Source: Leptospira sp. (GTDB lineage Bacteria > Spirochaetota > Leptospiria > Leptospirales > Leptospiraceae). Taken from it: a stretch of DNA of 54,599 nucleotides. The notes beneath the pieces are model-generated. The model was given only the letters and a program-made list of their open reading frames with translations, ran no database searches and was not told where the DNA came from. The stretch lies in assembly GCA_016742255.1 (NCBI GenBank), contig JACVCB010000026.1, forward strand, positions 1 through 54,599, written 5' to 3'. Positions 35,601 to 45,151 of this stretch are shown in pieces. The translations under genes were made by a program, and so were the position numbers. The first letter of the stretch is position 1; every line of letters starts with the position of its first letter.

Positions 35601-37290
35601 GTCGAGTTTAGGCCTTTTATTCTTTTTTGTTGTCTACCTTTGGAACTTTTCGATTGTTTTCCAATCAAACGATTTACTAGGTCGTTTTGATTGGGACTTG
35701 TATACATTTCATGTTGAGTTTTTACGGAAATCGTTTTTAGACTTTGGTAGTTTTCCACTATGGAATCCGTATTATGGAGCTGGTTTTCCTGTTTGGGAAA
35801 ATCCTTCGAGTAAATTAGGAAGTTTCACACATCTTCTTGCGATTCTATTTCCAAGCCTTACTGCTTTAAAACTAAGTTACATATTTTATTTTGTACTCGC
35901 AGGAGGATTCAATTACCATTCCTTCCAATTATATAACAAATCTTCAAAACTCACGACAACAATCTTTGTTTGTTTTTTTCAATTCTCAGGGTATTTTTTT
36001 CAAAAATTCTATGCTGGACATATGAACCAAGTCCAAGGTTTGTTTTTGCCAGCGTTTGTTTTTTATTTTTTATACACCATTCAAAATAAAAGCAAGTGGA
36101 TTTCCTTTGTTGCCATCCTTATCGCCTATATTTTGTTATCTGAAGGTGCGATTTATACAATCACACAAATTACTTTTTTATTATTTTTCTTAAGTGGTTG
36201 GGAAATTTACCATTCAAGCAATCCAACAAAATCATTTATCCAGTTTTCTAAAGTAGTATTATTGATTCTTGTTGTTCTTTCCTTTAAATGGATTCCTATG
36301 TTTTTATTTGTCCACCAAGTAGGAAGGTATTTTGTTCCCGATCAATTCCCACTATCCATTTCTGATTTATATCCTATCTTCTTTGGAACTTCCCAACACC
36401 CACTGCTTTCCCAATCCTTATCACAAATGCAATACCGTTATTGGGAATACGGGAACTATCTTGGCCAAATTCCTTTTTATGCGTTTCCACTATTATTATT
36501 CACCAAACGACGGTTTTATTTTGTATTAGGGTTACTTGGAATTACGATTTGGATCATGTTAGGTAAAACCTCGATCTTTTCCCCCGCAAACCTTTTAGAA
36601 CACTTACCTATCTACTCCCAGGAACGAGTGTATCCCAGGTGGAGTCTCAGCGTAGTTTTTTTGTATGGGTGGTGTTTGGTAAACTGTTTAGATTCAATTT
36701 TGGAATTGATTCGTCCAAAATTTAAAACCTATGTTTCCATTTCACTATTAATCCTATTATTCATTCACACACTCGATGTACGAAAAATGAATACTAAGTA
36801 TTTGGATGAAGTTTTTATCTTACAACCTCCTTCTGAATCCATTCATAATGAGGAAAGTTATCCGATCACAATCAGTTCTTTTCCTGATTATGGTTCTGAC
36901 TCACGGATGTTACCGGCACTTAGAGCAAATGTATCAATCAATGACATTTACGAAAACCTTACTTATAACTTTTTGAATGATACTTATGATTCCAAAAATT
37001 ACCATGGAGAATTTTTTCTAAGTCCATCCCTCCAATCAGTCAAACCCACAAACTGGGAACCAGACAGTTTTACCTTTGGTCCTCTCCCCAAAGGACAATT
37101 CCTTGTGATCAACCAGAAATTCCATCCTGGTTTTACAGTGTCCAATTCAGATTCTAAGCCTTGTTCATGGAACGGGTATTTGGCGGTTCCAATCCAAACA
37201 AATATTGAATCCTTAAGATTGAAGTATTCATTACTAGACTCTTTCAGATTTTATGATGCAAAGAAAGAATCGCAAAACTGTTCAGTATAG
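35587..37290 (+). CDS. Polytopic membrane protein, YfhO/GT-C-like
   Basis: From the ATG at 35587, which overlaps the end of polA by 14 bases, the protein has 567 residues. It has about ten membrane spans. A periplasmic loop after the first span carries GRFDWDLYTFHVEFLRKSF and FPLWNPYYGAGFPVWENP, the pattern seen in YfhO-like and GT-C glycosyltransferase-like proteins. A soluble C-terminal part (about 415-567) ends with PKGQFLVINQKFHPGFTV, as in YfhO proteins. It is likely involved in adding sugars to lipid or protein outside the membrane, which suits the nearby glycosyltransferase. The donor is unknown. Confidence 0.7.
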   Translation: MKHIRSSLGLLFFFVVYLWNFSIVFQSNDLLGRFDWDLYTFHVEFLRKSFLDFGSFPLWNPYYGAGFPVWENPSSKLGSFTHLLAILFPSLTALKLSYIFYFVLAGGFNYHSFQLYNKSSKLTTTIFVCFFQFSGYFFQKFYAGHMNQVQGLFLPAFVFYFLYTIQNKSKWISFVAILIAYILLSEGAIYTITQITFLLFFLSGWEIYHSSNPTKSFIQFSKVVLLILVVLSFKWIPMFLFVHQVGRYFVPDQFPLSISDLYPIFFGTSQHPLLSQSLSQMQYRYWEYGNYLGQIPFYAFPLLLFTKRRFYFVLGLLGITIWIMLGKTSIFSPANLLEHLPIYSQERVYPRWSLSVVFLYGWCLVNCLDSILELIRPKFKTYVSISLLILLFIHTLDVRKMNTKYLDEVFILQPPSESIHNEESYPITISSFPDYGSDSRMLPALRANVSINDIYENLTYNFLNDTYDSKNYHGEFFLSPSLQSVKPTNWEPDSFTFGPLPKGQFLVINQKFHPGFTVSNSDSKPCSWNGYLAVPIQTNIESLRLKYSLLDSFRFYDAKKESQNCSV

Positions 37291-37508
37291 TTTCCCCGTT
37301 TTTTCGATCCGAATTAGAATTAAATTTCTTTACTTTATTTAAAAAGAGAACCATTCTATTAGGTTGTCTCCTTTAAGAGTGAAGTGTGTCACCAAATTGT
37401 AATGAATCCATTTCTACATTCTTTCCTGGAATTTCATTGGAATGTCACATATTCGTAACCGAGATCCATTAGCGTAACAGATAGATAAACAAGAGGAAAA
37501 CAAATCCT

Positions 37509-38285
37509 ATGAAACCAAATACTATCAGTAAAACAGAACGAATTTTAGAAGTTCGTTTAGCAGAAAACCAACTTGAAATCGAAAGAGCACTTGCGTTACG
37601 TTATGAAGTGTTTAATCTAGAAATGGGAGAAGGTCTGCCACAATCTTCTGCAACCAGAAAAGATCGTGATGAGTATGACTTATACTGCCACCATTTAATC
37701 GTAATCGATAAATCGACAGAAGATAAAAAAATCGTTGGTACATATCGAATCCTCACTCGTCAAAATGCTAAAAACGGTATCGGTTTTTATAGCGAAAACG
37801 AATTTGATATCACATCCATTTACAACCTACCAGATGAAATTGCAGAAGTAGGACGTTCTTGTGTTCACCCTGAATACCGAGATGGTTCCGTAATATCTTT
37901 ATTATGGCAAGGCCTTGCAGAGTTCATGAACAAACATAATGTGCGTTATCTCATGGGTTGTGGTTCCATCCACTCTACTGATGCATCTGTTGCATCACAG
38001 TCTTATGGATTTTTAAAAGCAAAAGATGCGATTGCACCAGAAGAATTTCGCGTGTATCCAAACCCTGACTACGTTCTCCCAGGTTTTGATGCAAATTTTC
38101 ATGTAGAAGATCCTAAATCAATCTCCAAAAATATCCCTCCACTTTTGAAAGGATACCTCCGAGTGGGTGCTAAAATCTGTGGAATTCCTGCACTGGATTC
38201 TGTTTTTGGTACTACAGACGTGTTCATTCTTTTCGACCGCAAGGAAATTACGGAGAGATATGCGAAACACTATATGAATGCATGA
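37509..38285 (+). CDS. OlsB-like N-acyltransferase (hemolysin-like GNAT)
   Basis: The 258-residue protein matches the OlsB type: [28 protein letters not shown] (about 13-40), [22 protein letters not shown] and [21 protein letters not shown] (about 117-137) with the Arg and His of the acyl-ACP site. OlsB moves a 3-hydroxy-fatty acid from acyl carrier protein to ornithine, the first step of ornithine lipids. OlsA is not seen nearby, so the substrate is inferred. It has its own upstream region of about 220 bases and is coupled to the next gene by ATGA. Confidence 0.75.
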   Translation: MKPNTISKTERILEVRLAENQLEIERALALRYEVFNLEMGEGLPQSSATRKDRDEYDLYCHHLIVIDKSTEDKKIVGTYRILTRQNAKNGIGFYSENEFDITSIYNLPDEIAEVGRSCVHPEYRDGSVISLLWQGLAEFMNKHNVRYLMGCGSIHSTDASVASQSYGFLKAKDAIAPEEFRVYPNPDYVLPGFDANFHVEDPKSISKNIPPLLKGYLRVGAKICGIPALDSVFGTTDVFILFDRKEITERYAKHYMNA

Positions 38286-39412
38286 GCCAAAACCAGGAAA
38301 TTGATTACCAGCACCCAACAAAACAAGACCAAATTCGATTTTTCGTTTTTACCTTCGTTTTAGTGATAGGGATTACAGCTGGTTATTTCCTGGGCATTCC
38401 TCGGTATTATCTCGGATGGTTTTCCTTCGCGATTGCATCATTCTCTGTGGCAGGAAATGATGCAGTCCAAACCATCGGGACCTTTATCGAAAGTAAAAAG
38501 TCAGTCCATTGGCTCCATAAGATCCTCGTATTCGGTGGTCTTTTATTTTTTGTGCACTTACTTGCCTGGTTTTTCCATGGCGGAGAAATCCACTTTCACA
38601 GATTGGATTCTATCCCCGAAACAACAGAATTCAATTTACTCCAACTCCTAGCACCTGTTTTACTCGTTGTCATCACAAGGCTTAGAGCACCTGTATCCAC
38701 AACATTCCTCGTCTTAGGTTTGTTTGGTGGCAAAAGCATCGACCAAATGTTAACCAAATCCTTTTTTGGGTATGGACTTGCCTTCCTCGTTGCCATTGTG
38801 GTATGGGCCATTCTTGTCAAAGTTGACCCACATGAATACCATGAGGTTCACACACCTGACCCTGTTTCCGAAAGGCGTTGGTCACGTTTACAATGGTTAT
38901 CGACGATGTACCTTTGGGTTGCATGGCTTTTCCAAGACACAGCCAATATCGCAGTTTTCCTTCCTAGACAATTAGGAATCATTGAGTTCCTTGTTGCCGT
39001 TTTCATTTTAATCTTTGCCCTTCTTGTGATCATCCGAACTAATGGTGGCACCATCCAACAAGTGGTTTCTGAAAAATCCGATATCCAATGGGCAAAGGCA
39101 GCAACAATCGTCGATTTGGTGTATGGAAGTTTGTTATTTTTTTTCCAAGCAATTAGCAATATCCCAATGTCCACCACTTGGGCCTTCCTTGGCCTCCTCG
39201 CGGGACGTGAGATCATTTTAAATGTCATCACCTATAAGGACCTCCCTTACCTGGATACCTTCCGTAAAGTGGGAAAAGACGTAGTCCTTGCCACCATCGG
39301 GATTGTTGTTTCGATCCTGATTTTTTTCCTCTCTTATTTCCTCTACCCAGAACAAAGAAAGTCCACCCCACTCGAATTCTGGAAGTCAACAATCCAAGAA
39401 GACTCCTTATAA
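38282..39412 (+). CDS. Diverged PiT-family-like membrane transporter
   Basis: The 376-residue protein has about ten membrane spans. Residues 57-66 ([10 protein letters not shown]) resemble the GANDVANAVGT signature of PiT phosphate/sulfate permeases, and two later segments, [11 protein letters not shown] (136-146) and [11 protein letters not shown] (294-304), resemble the paired P-V-S-T-T-H repeats. The usual His is Phe or Trp. It is therefore a distant member, and phosphate should not be assumed as the substrate. It overlaps the acyltransferase gene (ATGA), so the two are coproduced. Confidence 0.65.
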   Translation: MSQNQEIDYQHPTKQDQIRFFVFTFVLVIGITAGYFLGIPRYYLGWFSFAIASFSVAGNDAVQTIGTFIESKKSVHWLHKILVFGGLLFFVHLLAWFFHGGEIHFHRLDSIPETTEFNLLQLLAPVLLVVITRLRAPVSTTFLVLGLFGGKSIDQMLTKSFFGYGLAFLVAIVVWAILVKVDPHEYHEVHTPDPVSERRWSRLQWLSTMYLWVAWLFQDTANIAVFLPRQLGIIEFLVAVFILIFALLVIIRTNGGTIQQVVSEKSDIQWAKAATIVDLVYGSLLFFFQAISNIPMSTTWAFLGLLAGREIILNVITYKDLPYLDTFRKVGKDVVLATIGIVVSILIFFLSYFLYPEQRKSTPLEFWKSTIQEDSL

Positions 39413-39455
39413 ATCTCTTTGACAGTTCTCCCAATTGTCAGGGAAGTGTCATATA

Positions 39456-39470
39456 TGAGATTGATTCTCA
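39456..39470. promoter_or_regulatory. Fur-box-like palindrome upstream of heme oxygenase
   Basis: TGAGATTGATTCTCA matches 13 of 15 bases of the TGAGAATCATTCTCA form of the ferric uptake regulator (Fur) 7-1-7 site. It lies 22 bases before the heme oxygenase ATG, near TTGACA/TTGTCA boxes at 39419-39440, though no good -10 element is placed at standard spacing. Iron or heme control of the downstream gene is the natural reading. Confidence 0.55.
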
Positions 39471-39492
39471 CATACAGAGATAAGGAGTCATT

Positions 39493-40173
39493 ATGTCAGT
39501 TGCAATGATGTTACGAGAGGGGACGGCACAAAAACACGAGGAAACGGAAAAAGTACCTTACATCCGTGCGATTTTCCGAGGGGGATTGGACGCACAAACC
39601 TACACCTACCAATTGGAAAGTTTACACGCAGTGTACCAAGTCATGGAAGACCTCTACCGCCAAAATAAAGACAATCCCATCCTCTCCAAATTGTACTTCC
39701 CAACCCTTTTTCGTGAAAAAGCCCTTTTAGAGGATATCTCCAGTTTTCAAAAGAAGTTTGGTACAAAACTTCGTGGTGAAGTCTCCAAAGCGACTCAAAA
39801 CTACATCGATCATATTCGCAAAATTGCAAATTCCAAACCTGAACTTTTAGTCGCACAAGCTTACGTGCGTTATTTGGGAGATTTATCTGGTGGTCAGGCA
39901 ATTAAAAAAGTAGTGGCAAAAACTTTTGGTCTGGAAGGGAATGAAGGAACTGCTTTTTATGAATTTCCAGAGATCGAAGATCTAATGGCATTTAAAGGAA
40001 TTTATCGCCAAAATTTGGATACCTTACCTTTGAATGATTCACAAAAAACAGAACTACTAGAAGAAGCTAAAACTACGTTTGATTTGAATAAATTTTTGTT
40101 TATGGAACTTGATTCCGATCTAAAACAAAATATTGGAATGGAACGCTACCAAACTCTTCTACCAGCAGGTTAA
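39493..40173 (+). CDS. hemO: Heme oxygenase
   Basis: The 226-residue protein is full length for bacterial heme oxygenase. The proximal heme-ligand His is likely His15 in GTAQKHEETE, and the distal helix is GDLSGGQAIKKV (about 131-142) with its flexible glycines. The enzyme opens heme with oxygen to biliverdin, CO and iron in the cytoplasm. A good ribosome site (AAGGAG) precedes the ATG. The adjoining Fur-like site and the downstream carrier support an iron-acquisition unit. Confidence 0.95.
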   Translation: MSVAMMLREGTAQKHEETEKVPYIRAIFRGGLDAQTYTYQLESLHAVYQVMEDLYRQNKDNPILSKLYFPTLFREKALLEDISSFQKKFGTKLRGEVSKATQNYIDHIRKIANSKPELLVAQAYVRYLGDLSGGQAIKKVVAKTFGLEGNEGTAFYEFPEIEDLMAFKGIYRQNLDTLPLNDSQKTELLEEAKTTFDLNKFLFMELDSDLKQNIGMERYQTLLPAG

Positions 40174-40176
40174 TTT

Positions 40177-41430
40177 TTGGGATTCCCGTATACACTCGTA
40201 ACTTTAGTATTTTTATCGATGTTGCCGGTCACAATGATTGTGCCCGTTGTCAAAGACATCGTAAAAGATCGTTTGCTCGGATCCAACTGGGAAGTTGCCT
40301 ATTTCACAAGCATACCCATGTTAGGTTCTTTTTTATTTGCTCCTGTTGCGGGAATCATTTCTGATCGTTTTAAAAACAGAAAATACTTCATCAGTTTATT
40401 CTGTTTTTTGGACGCAGGATTATTTTATCTTTTAACTGTCGTTACGGATATGGGTTTATTTTTATTCCTTCGTTTTTTAGAAGGAGCATCCCACATCTTC
40501 ATTATTGGATTACTTTTAAGTTCTGCTGCTGACCAGGAGAATGATCCTAAAAATAAACGTTATTATGGCAAAGGAATTCTGATGGGGATCACCGGTATGT
40601 TTTTATCCCTTGGTGGAGCCTTTGGAATGCCTCTTGGAATTTTAGGTAGGAGTAATCCTTTATTACCTTTTTATGTTGGATCTGGTATATTAGTCTTTGT
40701 TGGAATCATGAGTTTATTCATGTTAAAAGACAAAGGAATCCACAAAGTTAAAGATTTTAAGTTAAATGATTTAAAATTAGCTATTTTAGAAAACCCATTT
40801 CTATTTGTTCCCTTTTTATTTAATTTTATCGATCGATTTACTGTTGGATTTATCATTTCTTCATTTAACATCCATTTGAGGGAAACATTAGCTTTCCACC
40901 CAGGGATGTTAGGTGTGTTTTTGGGACTTGTGCTTTTTCCGATGAGTTTATTGTCCTATCCTTCAGCCTTATTGTCTCGCAAAACAGGCGTTTTGCCACT
41001 CGTTTTAGTTGGCTCCACCATATACGGTGTGTTTTTAGGACTATCAGGAACAACTAATGATTATTGGTTTTTATTCATTTTTTTACTCATCTGTGGAGTT
41101 GGAGCTGGTGTGATGTTTGTACCTTCGATGATGCTTGCAAGTAAGATGTCAAAACCTGGACTCACAGCCACCACAATGTCGGCATTTACGGGAGTGGGTT
41201 CCCTTGGGTTTATGTTAGGTCCCATTGTTTCTGTGCAAATGCAGTCAGTTTTTAATTCCCTCTTACCCCAAGAATACAGTTTTTCTGCCCTTTCCTTCTT
41301 TTTTGGATTTTTAGAGATTGGACTTGTTTTTATGACAATTCCATTTTTTAAAAAGATTTTGAGTAAAATCAACCGAATCGATGAAGAAAGAGAAAAGATT
41401 ACACTTGCCAATCCAGATCCAATCCTGTAG
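40177..41430 (+). CDS. Major facilitator superfamily carrier
   Basis: The 417-residue protein starts with TTG, three bases after the heme oxygenase stop. It has about twelve membrane spans. The loop between spans 2 and 3 reads GIISDRFKNRKY, the MFS D-R-x-x-R signature. The substrate is unknown; its position suggests export or uptake of a heme-degradation product or siderophore, but that rests on context only. No terminator is seen before the next lipoprotein gene. Confidence 0.85.
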   Translation: MGFPYTLVTLVFLSMLPVTMIVPVVKDIVKDRLLGSNWEVAYFTSIPMLGSFLFAPVAGIISDRFKNRKYFISLFCFLDAGLFYLLTVVTDMGLFLFLRFLEGASHIFIIGLLLSSAADQENDPKNKRYYGKGILMGITGMFLSLGGAFGMPLGILGRSNPLLPFYVGSGILVFVGIMSLFMLKDKGIHKVKDFKLNDLKLAILENPFLFVPFLFNFIDRFTVGFIISSFNIHLRETLAFHPGMLGVFLGLVLFPMSLLSYPSALLSRKTGVLPLVLVGSTIYGVFLGLSGTTNDYWFLFIFLLICGVGAGVMFVPSMMLASKMSKPGLTATTMSAFTGVGSLGFMLGPIVSVQMQSVFNSLLPQEYSFSALSFFFGFLEIGLVFMTIPFFKKILSKINRIDEEREKITLANPDPIL

Positions 41431-41461
41431 AATTTTTCCGAATCCATTTTAGGAAAGGTTT

Positions 41462-41824
41462 ATGTTCAAACGATTATTGATCCTTAGTACACTTACATCC
41501 GTGTTATTCCTTGTTGCTTGTTCCTCAGGAAACAAAGTACAAGCAGGAAGCACAAAAGTTCACCCACACACTGCACTTCGCAAACTTGAAATTGATATGA
41601 TCAAAGTAGGTGATGGATTGGTGAAAACAGAAGCAGTCCTTGGCAAACCAACTGAAAAATCAATTGATCCAAGTGGAACTGTCATGACTTGGTACTTTGC
41701 AGAAGACCGTGATGTTCCAGAACAATACTACACTCTCAAAGAAAAACCAGAAACAGTTGAGAAGTTTTTAAAGTTAACATTTGATCCTAAAAACAAAATC
41801 ACTGCAAAAGACTTCAAACTATAA
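41462..41824 (+). CDS. Small lipoprotein with BamE/SmpA-like segment
   Basis: The 120-residue lipoprotein has signal MFKRLLILSTLTSVLFLVAC (Cys 20) and an AGGAAAGG ribosome site. The mature part contains MIKVGDGLVKTEAVLGKPTEK and TWYF, the order of the BamE/SmpA-type fold (G-x-x-x-x-x-V-x-x-x-L-G-x-P). That resemblance is short, so assembly-factor function is a suggestion only. It ends just before the convergent lipoprotein gene. Confidence 0.65.
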   Translation: MFKRLLILSTLTSVLFLVACSSGNKVQAGSTKVHPHTALRKLEIDMIKVGDGLVKTEAVLGKPTEKSIDPSGTVMTWYFAEDRDVPEQYYTLKEKPETVEKFLKLTFDPKNKITAKDFKL

Positions 41825-41829
41825 TTGAA

Positions 41830-42597
41830 TTAAGGTCCTTCCGATTCTTCTTCGTTTTCTTGGTCGGTTGGGGCTGGGAATGGAAAACCAGGGAAACTTG
41901 GTTTTTCCTTTCCTTCCACATCATCATCTAACAAATCAACAGTTGTAAAACCTAACAGAAAATCAAAAGCTTCGGCAATATTAAATCCTACTCTTGCTCC
42001 TCCGTACACACCACCAACAACTTCGACATTCCATGAATAACCGGGAGGATAACCAAATGGTTTTAAATCTTCTTTGGGAAGGTAAATTAAAAATTCTTTT
42101 TGTCCCGTGCTTGCAACTATGTCTTTCGTAAGTTCTCGCCTAAAGTGTTCTTTTTTTCTTACCTTTCTATCTTTGACGGGATCATAAAAATAAGAATAAT
42201 ATCTCATTTTATAACTTTTTAAATTGGACCTTTCATCATTCGTGAGCGGGATACCTTTTTTATCCACAAGCCAATTACCTTTAGCATCTAAAACGGGAGA
42301 ACCTGAATGGAAACTTTCTCCACCTAAGATACCAAAGACGAGTTGTTGGGAATGATACCCACCTATTTCTCCACCTCTGATTCCAACACCACGACCTAAA
42401 TCGCGTTTTCCCATTTCTGATTCACCACCTTGGAAAACAAATCCAATGGGAAGTGGTCCTACTTTAACAGCTGCTCCATACATCGGAGTTTCAGCTCCTA
42501 CGGTCACAATATCTTTCAGATCATTTTTACGATTTTTCCAATAAGTGGCACAGTTGACTGACAATACAAGGCAAATGATTGGGCCGATGAAACGCAT
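41830..42597 (-). CDS. Probable lipoprotein of unknown function
   Basis: The 255-residue protein has a short signal ending VLSVNC (Cys about 16). The mature part is glycine-rich (AAVKVGPLPIGFVFQGG, RGVGIRGGEIGGY), then carries a charged stretch (SYFYDPVKDRKVRKKEH), a second glycine-rich segment and an acidic tail (TDQENEEESEG). The pattern is typical of Leptospira lipoprotein families, but no function is known to me. It diverges from the WYL regulator gene. Confidence 0.6.
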   Translation of the reverse strand: MRFIGPIICLVLSVNCATYWKNRKNDLKDIVTVGAETPMYGAAVKVGPLPIGFVFQGGESEMGKRDLGRGVGIRGGEIGGYHSQQLVFGILGGESFHSGSPVLDAKGNWLVDKKGIPLTNDERSNLKSYKMRYYSYFYDPVKDRKVRKKEHFRRELTKDIVASTGQKEFLIYLPKEDLKPFGYPPGYSWNVEVVGGVYGGARVGFNIAEAFDFLLGFTTVDLLDDDVEGKEKPSFPGFPFPAPTDQENEEESEGP

Positions 42598-42660
42598 TCT
42601 TTTCCAATTTTTTTCATTTTCTACTTTTCGGAATCAAAAAAACAAACTTTTTGGGAAGAT

Positions 42661-43653
42661 ATGGCTTCTTTTGAAGAATTTCCCATGATTGAAGTAAAAA
42701 AAATGAACGAAACAGAGGTTCGCCTTTTTAGTTTGTTGTTCAACCTTTTACGTGAACCAAAGGGAATTAGTTTCCAAAAATTTCGAACCATCATGCCACG
42801 TTTTTATAAAAACGAAGACATCGAATCGGATCGAAAAAAATTATACCGTGACCTAAACCAATTAAAGAGCCTTGGATTTAATATCAAAGTCGCTCAATAT
42901 GGATACCAATCTGAAGACTTTTTTCCCTATTACATTGAAAAAGAATCCATTGATCGCTCATTAAAATTTTCCAAAGAAGAATTAGAGTATTTATCCAAAG
43001 TTTTATTTAGTTCTGAGTTATCAAAAGAACTCATTAGTTTGTCACAAAAACTATTTTCACATCACTTGGATTTGATACCCAATCTAACAAAACAAGTAGT
43101 ATCAATTGATTCTGATGAAAATGCAGTTGATACAACCAACACAGAAAAAATCCTGCAAGCCATCAAAGACAAACGAGCAATTACCATTGTATATGGTTAT
43201 GATGAAAAAGAAAGAACCATTGAGCCATACCGTTTGATCCGAAAAAACACAACAGACTTTTATGTGTTAGCCTATGACCGAGGTAAAAAATCTCTACGAC
43301 GTTTTATCCTTCCCAGAATCACTGTAAAAAAAGAAACCAAAGAAGAGTTTTTTTCGAATTTGAAAATCACAAAGGAAGATTTAAACTTTCATCCTCTTTC
43401 TCTAAAAGTCCATCCAGTAACAGAAATCAATTTCACGATCCATGAGAATTATGAAGAGAGATGGAAGTCGTTTTTGGAAGGTGCAAATTACGAAAACATT
43501 GAAAACAAATACAAAGTGATAACAACAAACCAAAATGCTTTGTTTCAATTTTTTGTAATCTTACCAGAAGCATTAGTTGAATGTAGTACCGAATGGAAAT
43601 CTACATTTGCCAAGTATGTAAGTGAATGGGAAAATTTATACCAAATCGTTTGA
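42661..43653 (+). CDS. WYL-domain transcriptional regulator
   Basis: The 330-residue protein has an N-terminal winged-helix-like part (about 10-80, VRLFSLLFNLLREPKGISF and RDLNQLKSLGFNI) and a WYL domain at about 165-235 (ILQAIKDKRAITIVYGYD, IEPYRLIRKNTTDFYVLAYD, LRRFILPRI). The WYL fold senses nucleic acid fragments or small ligands in many regulators of phage-defence and DNA-damage loci. GGGAAG precedes the ATG. The next gene overlaps by 32 bases, so the regulator and nuclease-like protein are made together. Confidence 0.8.
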   Translation: MASFEEFPMIEVKKMNETEVRLFSLLFNLLREPKGISFQKFRTIMPRFYKNEDIESDRKKLYRDLNQLKSLGFNIKVAQYGYQSEDFFPYYIEKESIDRSLKFSKEELEYLSKVLFSSELSKELISLSQKLFSHHLDLIPNLTKQVVSIDSDENAVDTTNTEKILQAIKDKRAITIVYGYDEKERTIEPYRLIRKNTTDFYVLAYDRGKKSLRRFILPRITVKKETKEEFFSNLKITKEDLNFHPLSLKVHPVTEINFTIHENYEERWKSFLEGANYENIENKYKVITTNQNALFQFFVILPEALVECSTEWKSTFAKYVSEWENLYQIV

Positions 43654-45151
43654 TAACCCTTTGACTCCTATTACAAAATCATTATACTTACAAGCTCTTA
43701 AATGCCAAAATGCGTTCCATTTGATCCGTGATGGAGTCATACAAAAACCAAATACCACATCCTTTGGTGGTTATTTAGAATGGGGAGATTTTCTTTCATT
43801 ATGCAAAGGATTATTTCCTGGCACACCTACTGTTGAAAAATCGACTAACAGAGAGGAGTCGATTGAGTTATCATCAGATTATTTAAAACAAAATATTTCA
43901 CATTTTGGTTCCCAACTTCGATTCCAAAACTTTGTGGGCAGTGTCGAATTGATGGAATACGAAAAAGAAAGAGATGGTTGGATCCTTTGGGATTTTCGTC
44001 CGATTGGTTCCATCAAACAAGACATCCTTCGGTCCTTTTTCTTTTACCAAAAATTGGTAGAAGGTTTAGGTTACCGCGTCCTTGGATTTAAACTCATTCG
44101 GATCCAAACTAAATTTGTGTATAAAGGTGGTGAAATTCCATCGGAAGAATATTTACTCATTGATGATGTAACATCCCGAATGGAATCAGAGTTTGGTGTC
44201 AGAGAAGAAGAGTGGAATCTATTTTTGCAAACCATCCAAACTGGAAACGAAGGAAGTTTTCCTTATTCATTTCTTGAGAACAAACCGAGTTGCCGTTCCT
44301 TAAAGACATGTTTGTCACCTTCCCACTGTGCAAAAGGAAAAGAAACTGCGAAGGAAATTTTTGATTACCGCGATAGTTCTGAGTTGGCAAAACAATGGTT
44401 TCAATCAGGGTACAGTTCGTACGAGTCTGTCCCTGATTCAGAACTTTCACCCATCCAAAAAATTCAAAAAGAGTCACATCGTTCAGGAAAGGTTCATTTT
44501 GATACAGAAGCACTTTCACAATACCTATCTAATGTGACAAAATCTGTTGCCTTCCTTGATTTTGAATCCATCAATCCTTATCTCCCGATTTATCCAGAGA
44601 CAAAACCCTTCCAACACATCCCCTATTTATATTCGCTTCACATTTGGGACCAGGAAACTGATACTTTAACGCACAAAACGTACTTACATGATGATTTGGG
44701 AAGTGATCCTAGAAAGAATGTGATGGAACATCTACAAAATGACCTTCCAAAAGGCATTACCATCTTCTCGTTTAATGATTTTTTTGAAAAATTGATCATC
44801 CAAGAATCAGCAACCGTCTTCCCCGAGTACTTGGAGTTTTGGGATTCAATCAAATCGATGTTTATCGACCTTGCTTTGCCATTTAAAAAACTTTGGATTT
44901 ACCATCCTGGCCAAAATGGAAAGGCATCTCTGAAGGAAATCCTACCTTGTTTTAGTGACGAAAGCCATTTTGGACTTACAATCCGAGAAGGACAAGATGC
45001 CAATTACCAATATTTGAGATTGATAAAAAAGCAGGTGACAGCCGAAGAAAAAAAACGTGTTTTGGAGGATTTGATAGCTTACTGCAAATTAGATAGTTAT
45101 GGTTTGTTTTTAATCTATAGAATGTTACAAGAAAGATTATCGGTTATTTAA
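43622..45151 (+). CDS. DUF2779 protein: Cas4-like Fe-S region plus DEDD exonuclease
   Basis: The 509-residue protein starts with GTG inside the WYL gene. The N-terminal half follows the PD-(D/E)XK plan of DUF2779: SLYLQALKCQNAFHL, then WDFRPIGSIK where active family members have E-x-K, so this site looks degenerate (Asp124, Arg126). Cys28 with Cys224, Cys230 and Cys236 match the one-plus-three cysteine layout of Cas4-type [4Fe-4S] clusters. The C-terminal half (from about 305) is RNase H-like with FLDFES (Asp313, Glu315), a SLKEILP segment and the AYCKLDS acid at Asp491. A 3'-5' nuclease is inferred. Confidence 0.75.
   Translation: MNGKIYTKSFDNPLTPITKSLYLQALKCQNAFHLIRDGVIQKPNTTSFGGYLEWGDFLSLCKGLFPGTPTVEKSTNREESIELSSDYLKQNISHFGSQLRFQNFVGSVELMEYEKERDGWILWDFRPIGSIKQDILRSFFFYQKLVEGLGYRVLGFKLIRIQTKFVYKGGEIPSEEYLLIDDVTSRMESEFGVREEEWNLFLQTIQTGNEGSFPYSFLENKPSCRSLKTCLSPSHCAKGKETAKEIFDYRDSSELAKQWFQSGYSSYESVPDSELSPIQKIQKESHRSGKVHFDTEALSQYLSNVTKSVAFLDFESINPYLPIYPETKPFQHIPYLYSLHIWDQETDTLTHKTYLHDDLGSDPRKNVMEHLQNDLPKGITIFSFNDFFEKLIIQESATVFPEYLEFWDSIKSMFIDLALPFKKLWIYHPGQNGKASLKEILPCFSDESHFGLTIREGQDANYQYLRLIKKQVTAEEKKRVLEDLIAYCKLDSYGLFLIYRMLQERLSVI

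Noticed and set aside
37291..37508. Hidden small gene or RNA in the 218-base gap before the OlsB-like gene
   Set aside because: No frame with a ribosome site and no strong hairpin with a T-run was found. It probably holds only the promoter and leader of the acyltransferase gene.
39419..39454. Full sigma-70 promoter for heme oxygenase
   Set aside because: TTGACA at 39419 and TTGTCA at 39435 are present, but no -10 hexamer lies at 16-18 bases from either, so only the palindrome is reported.
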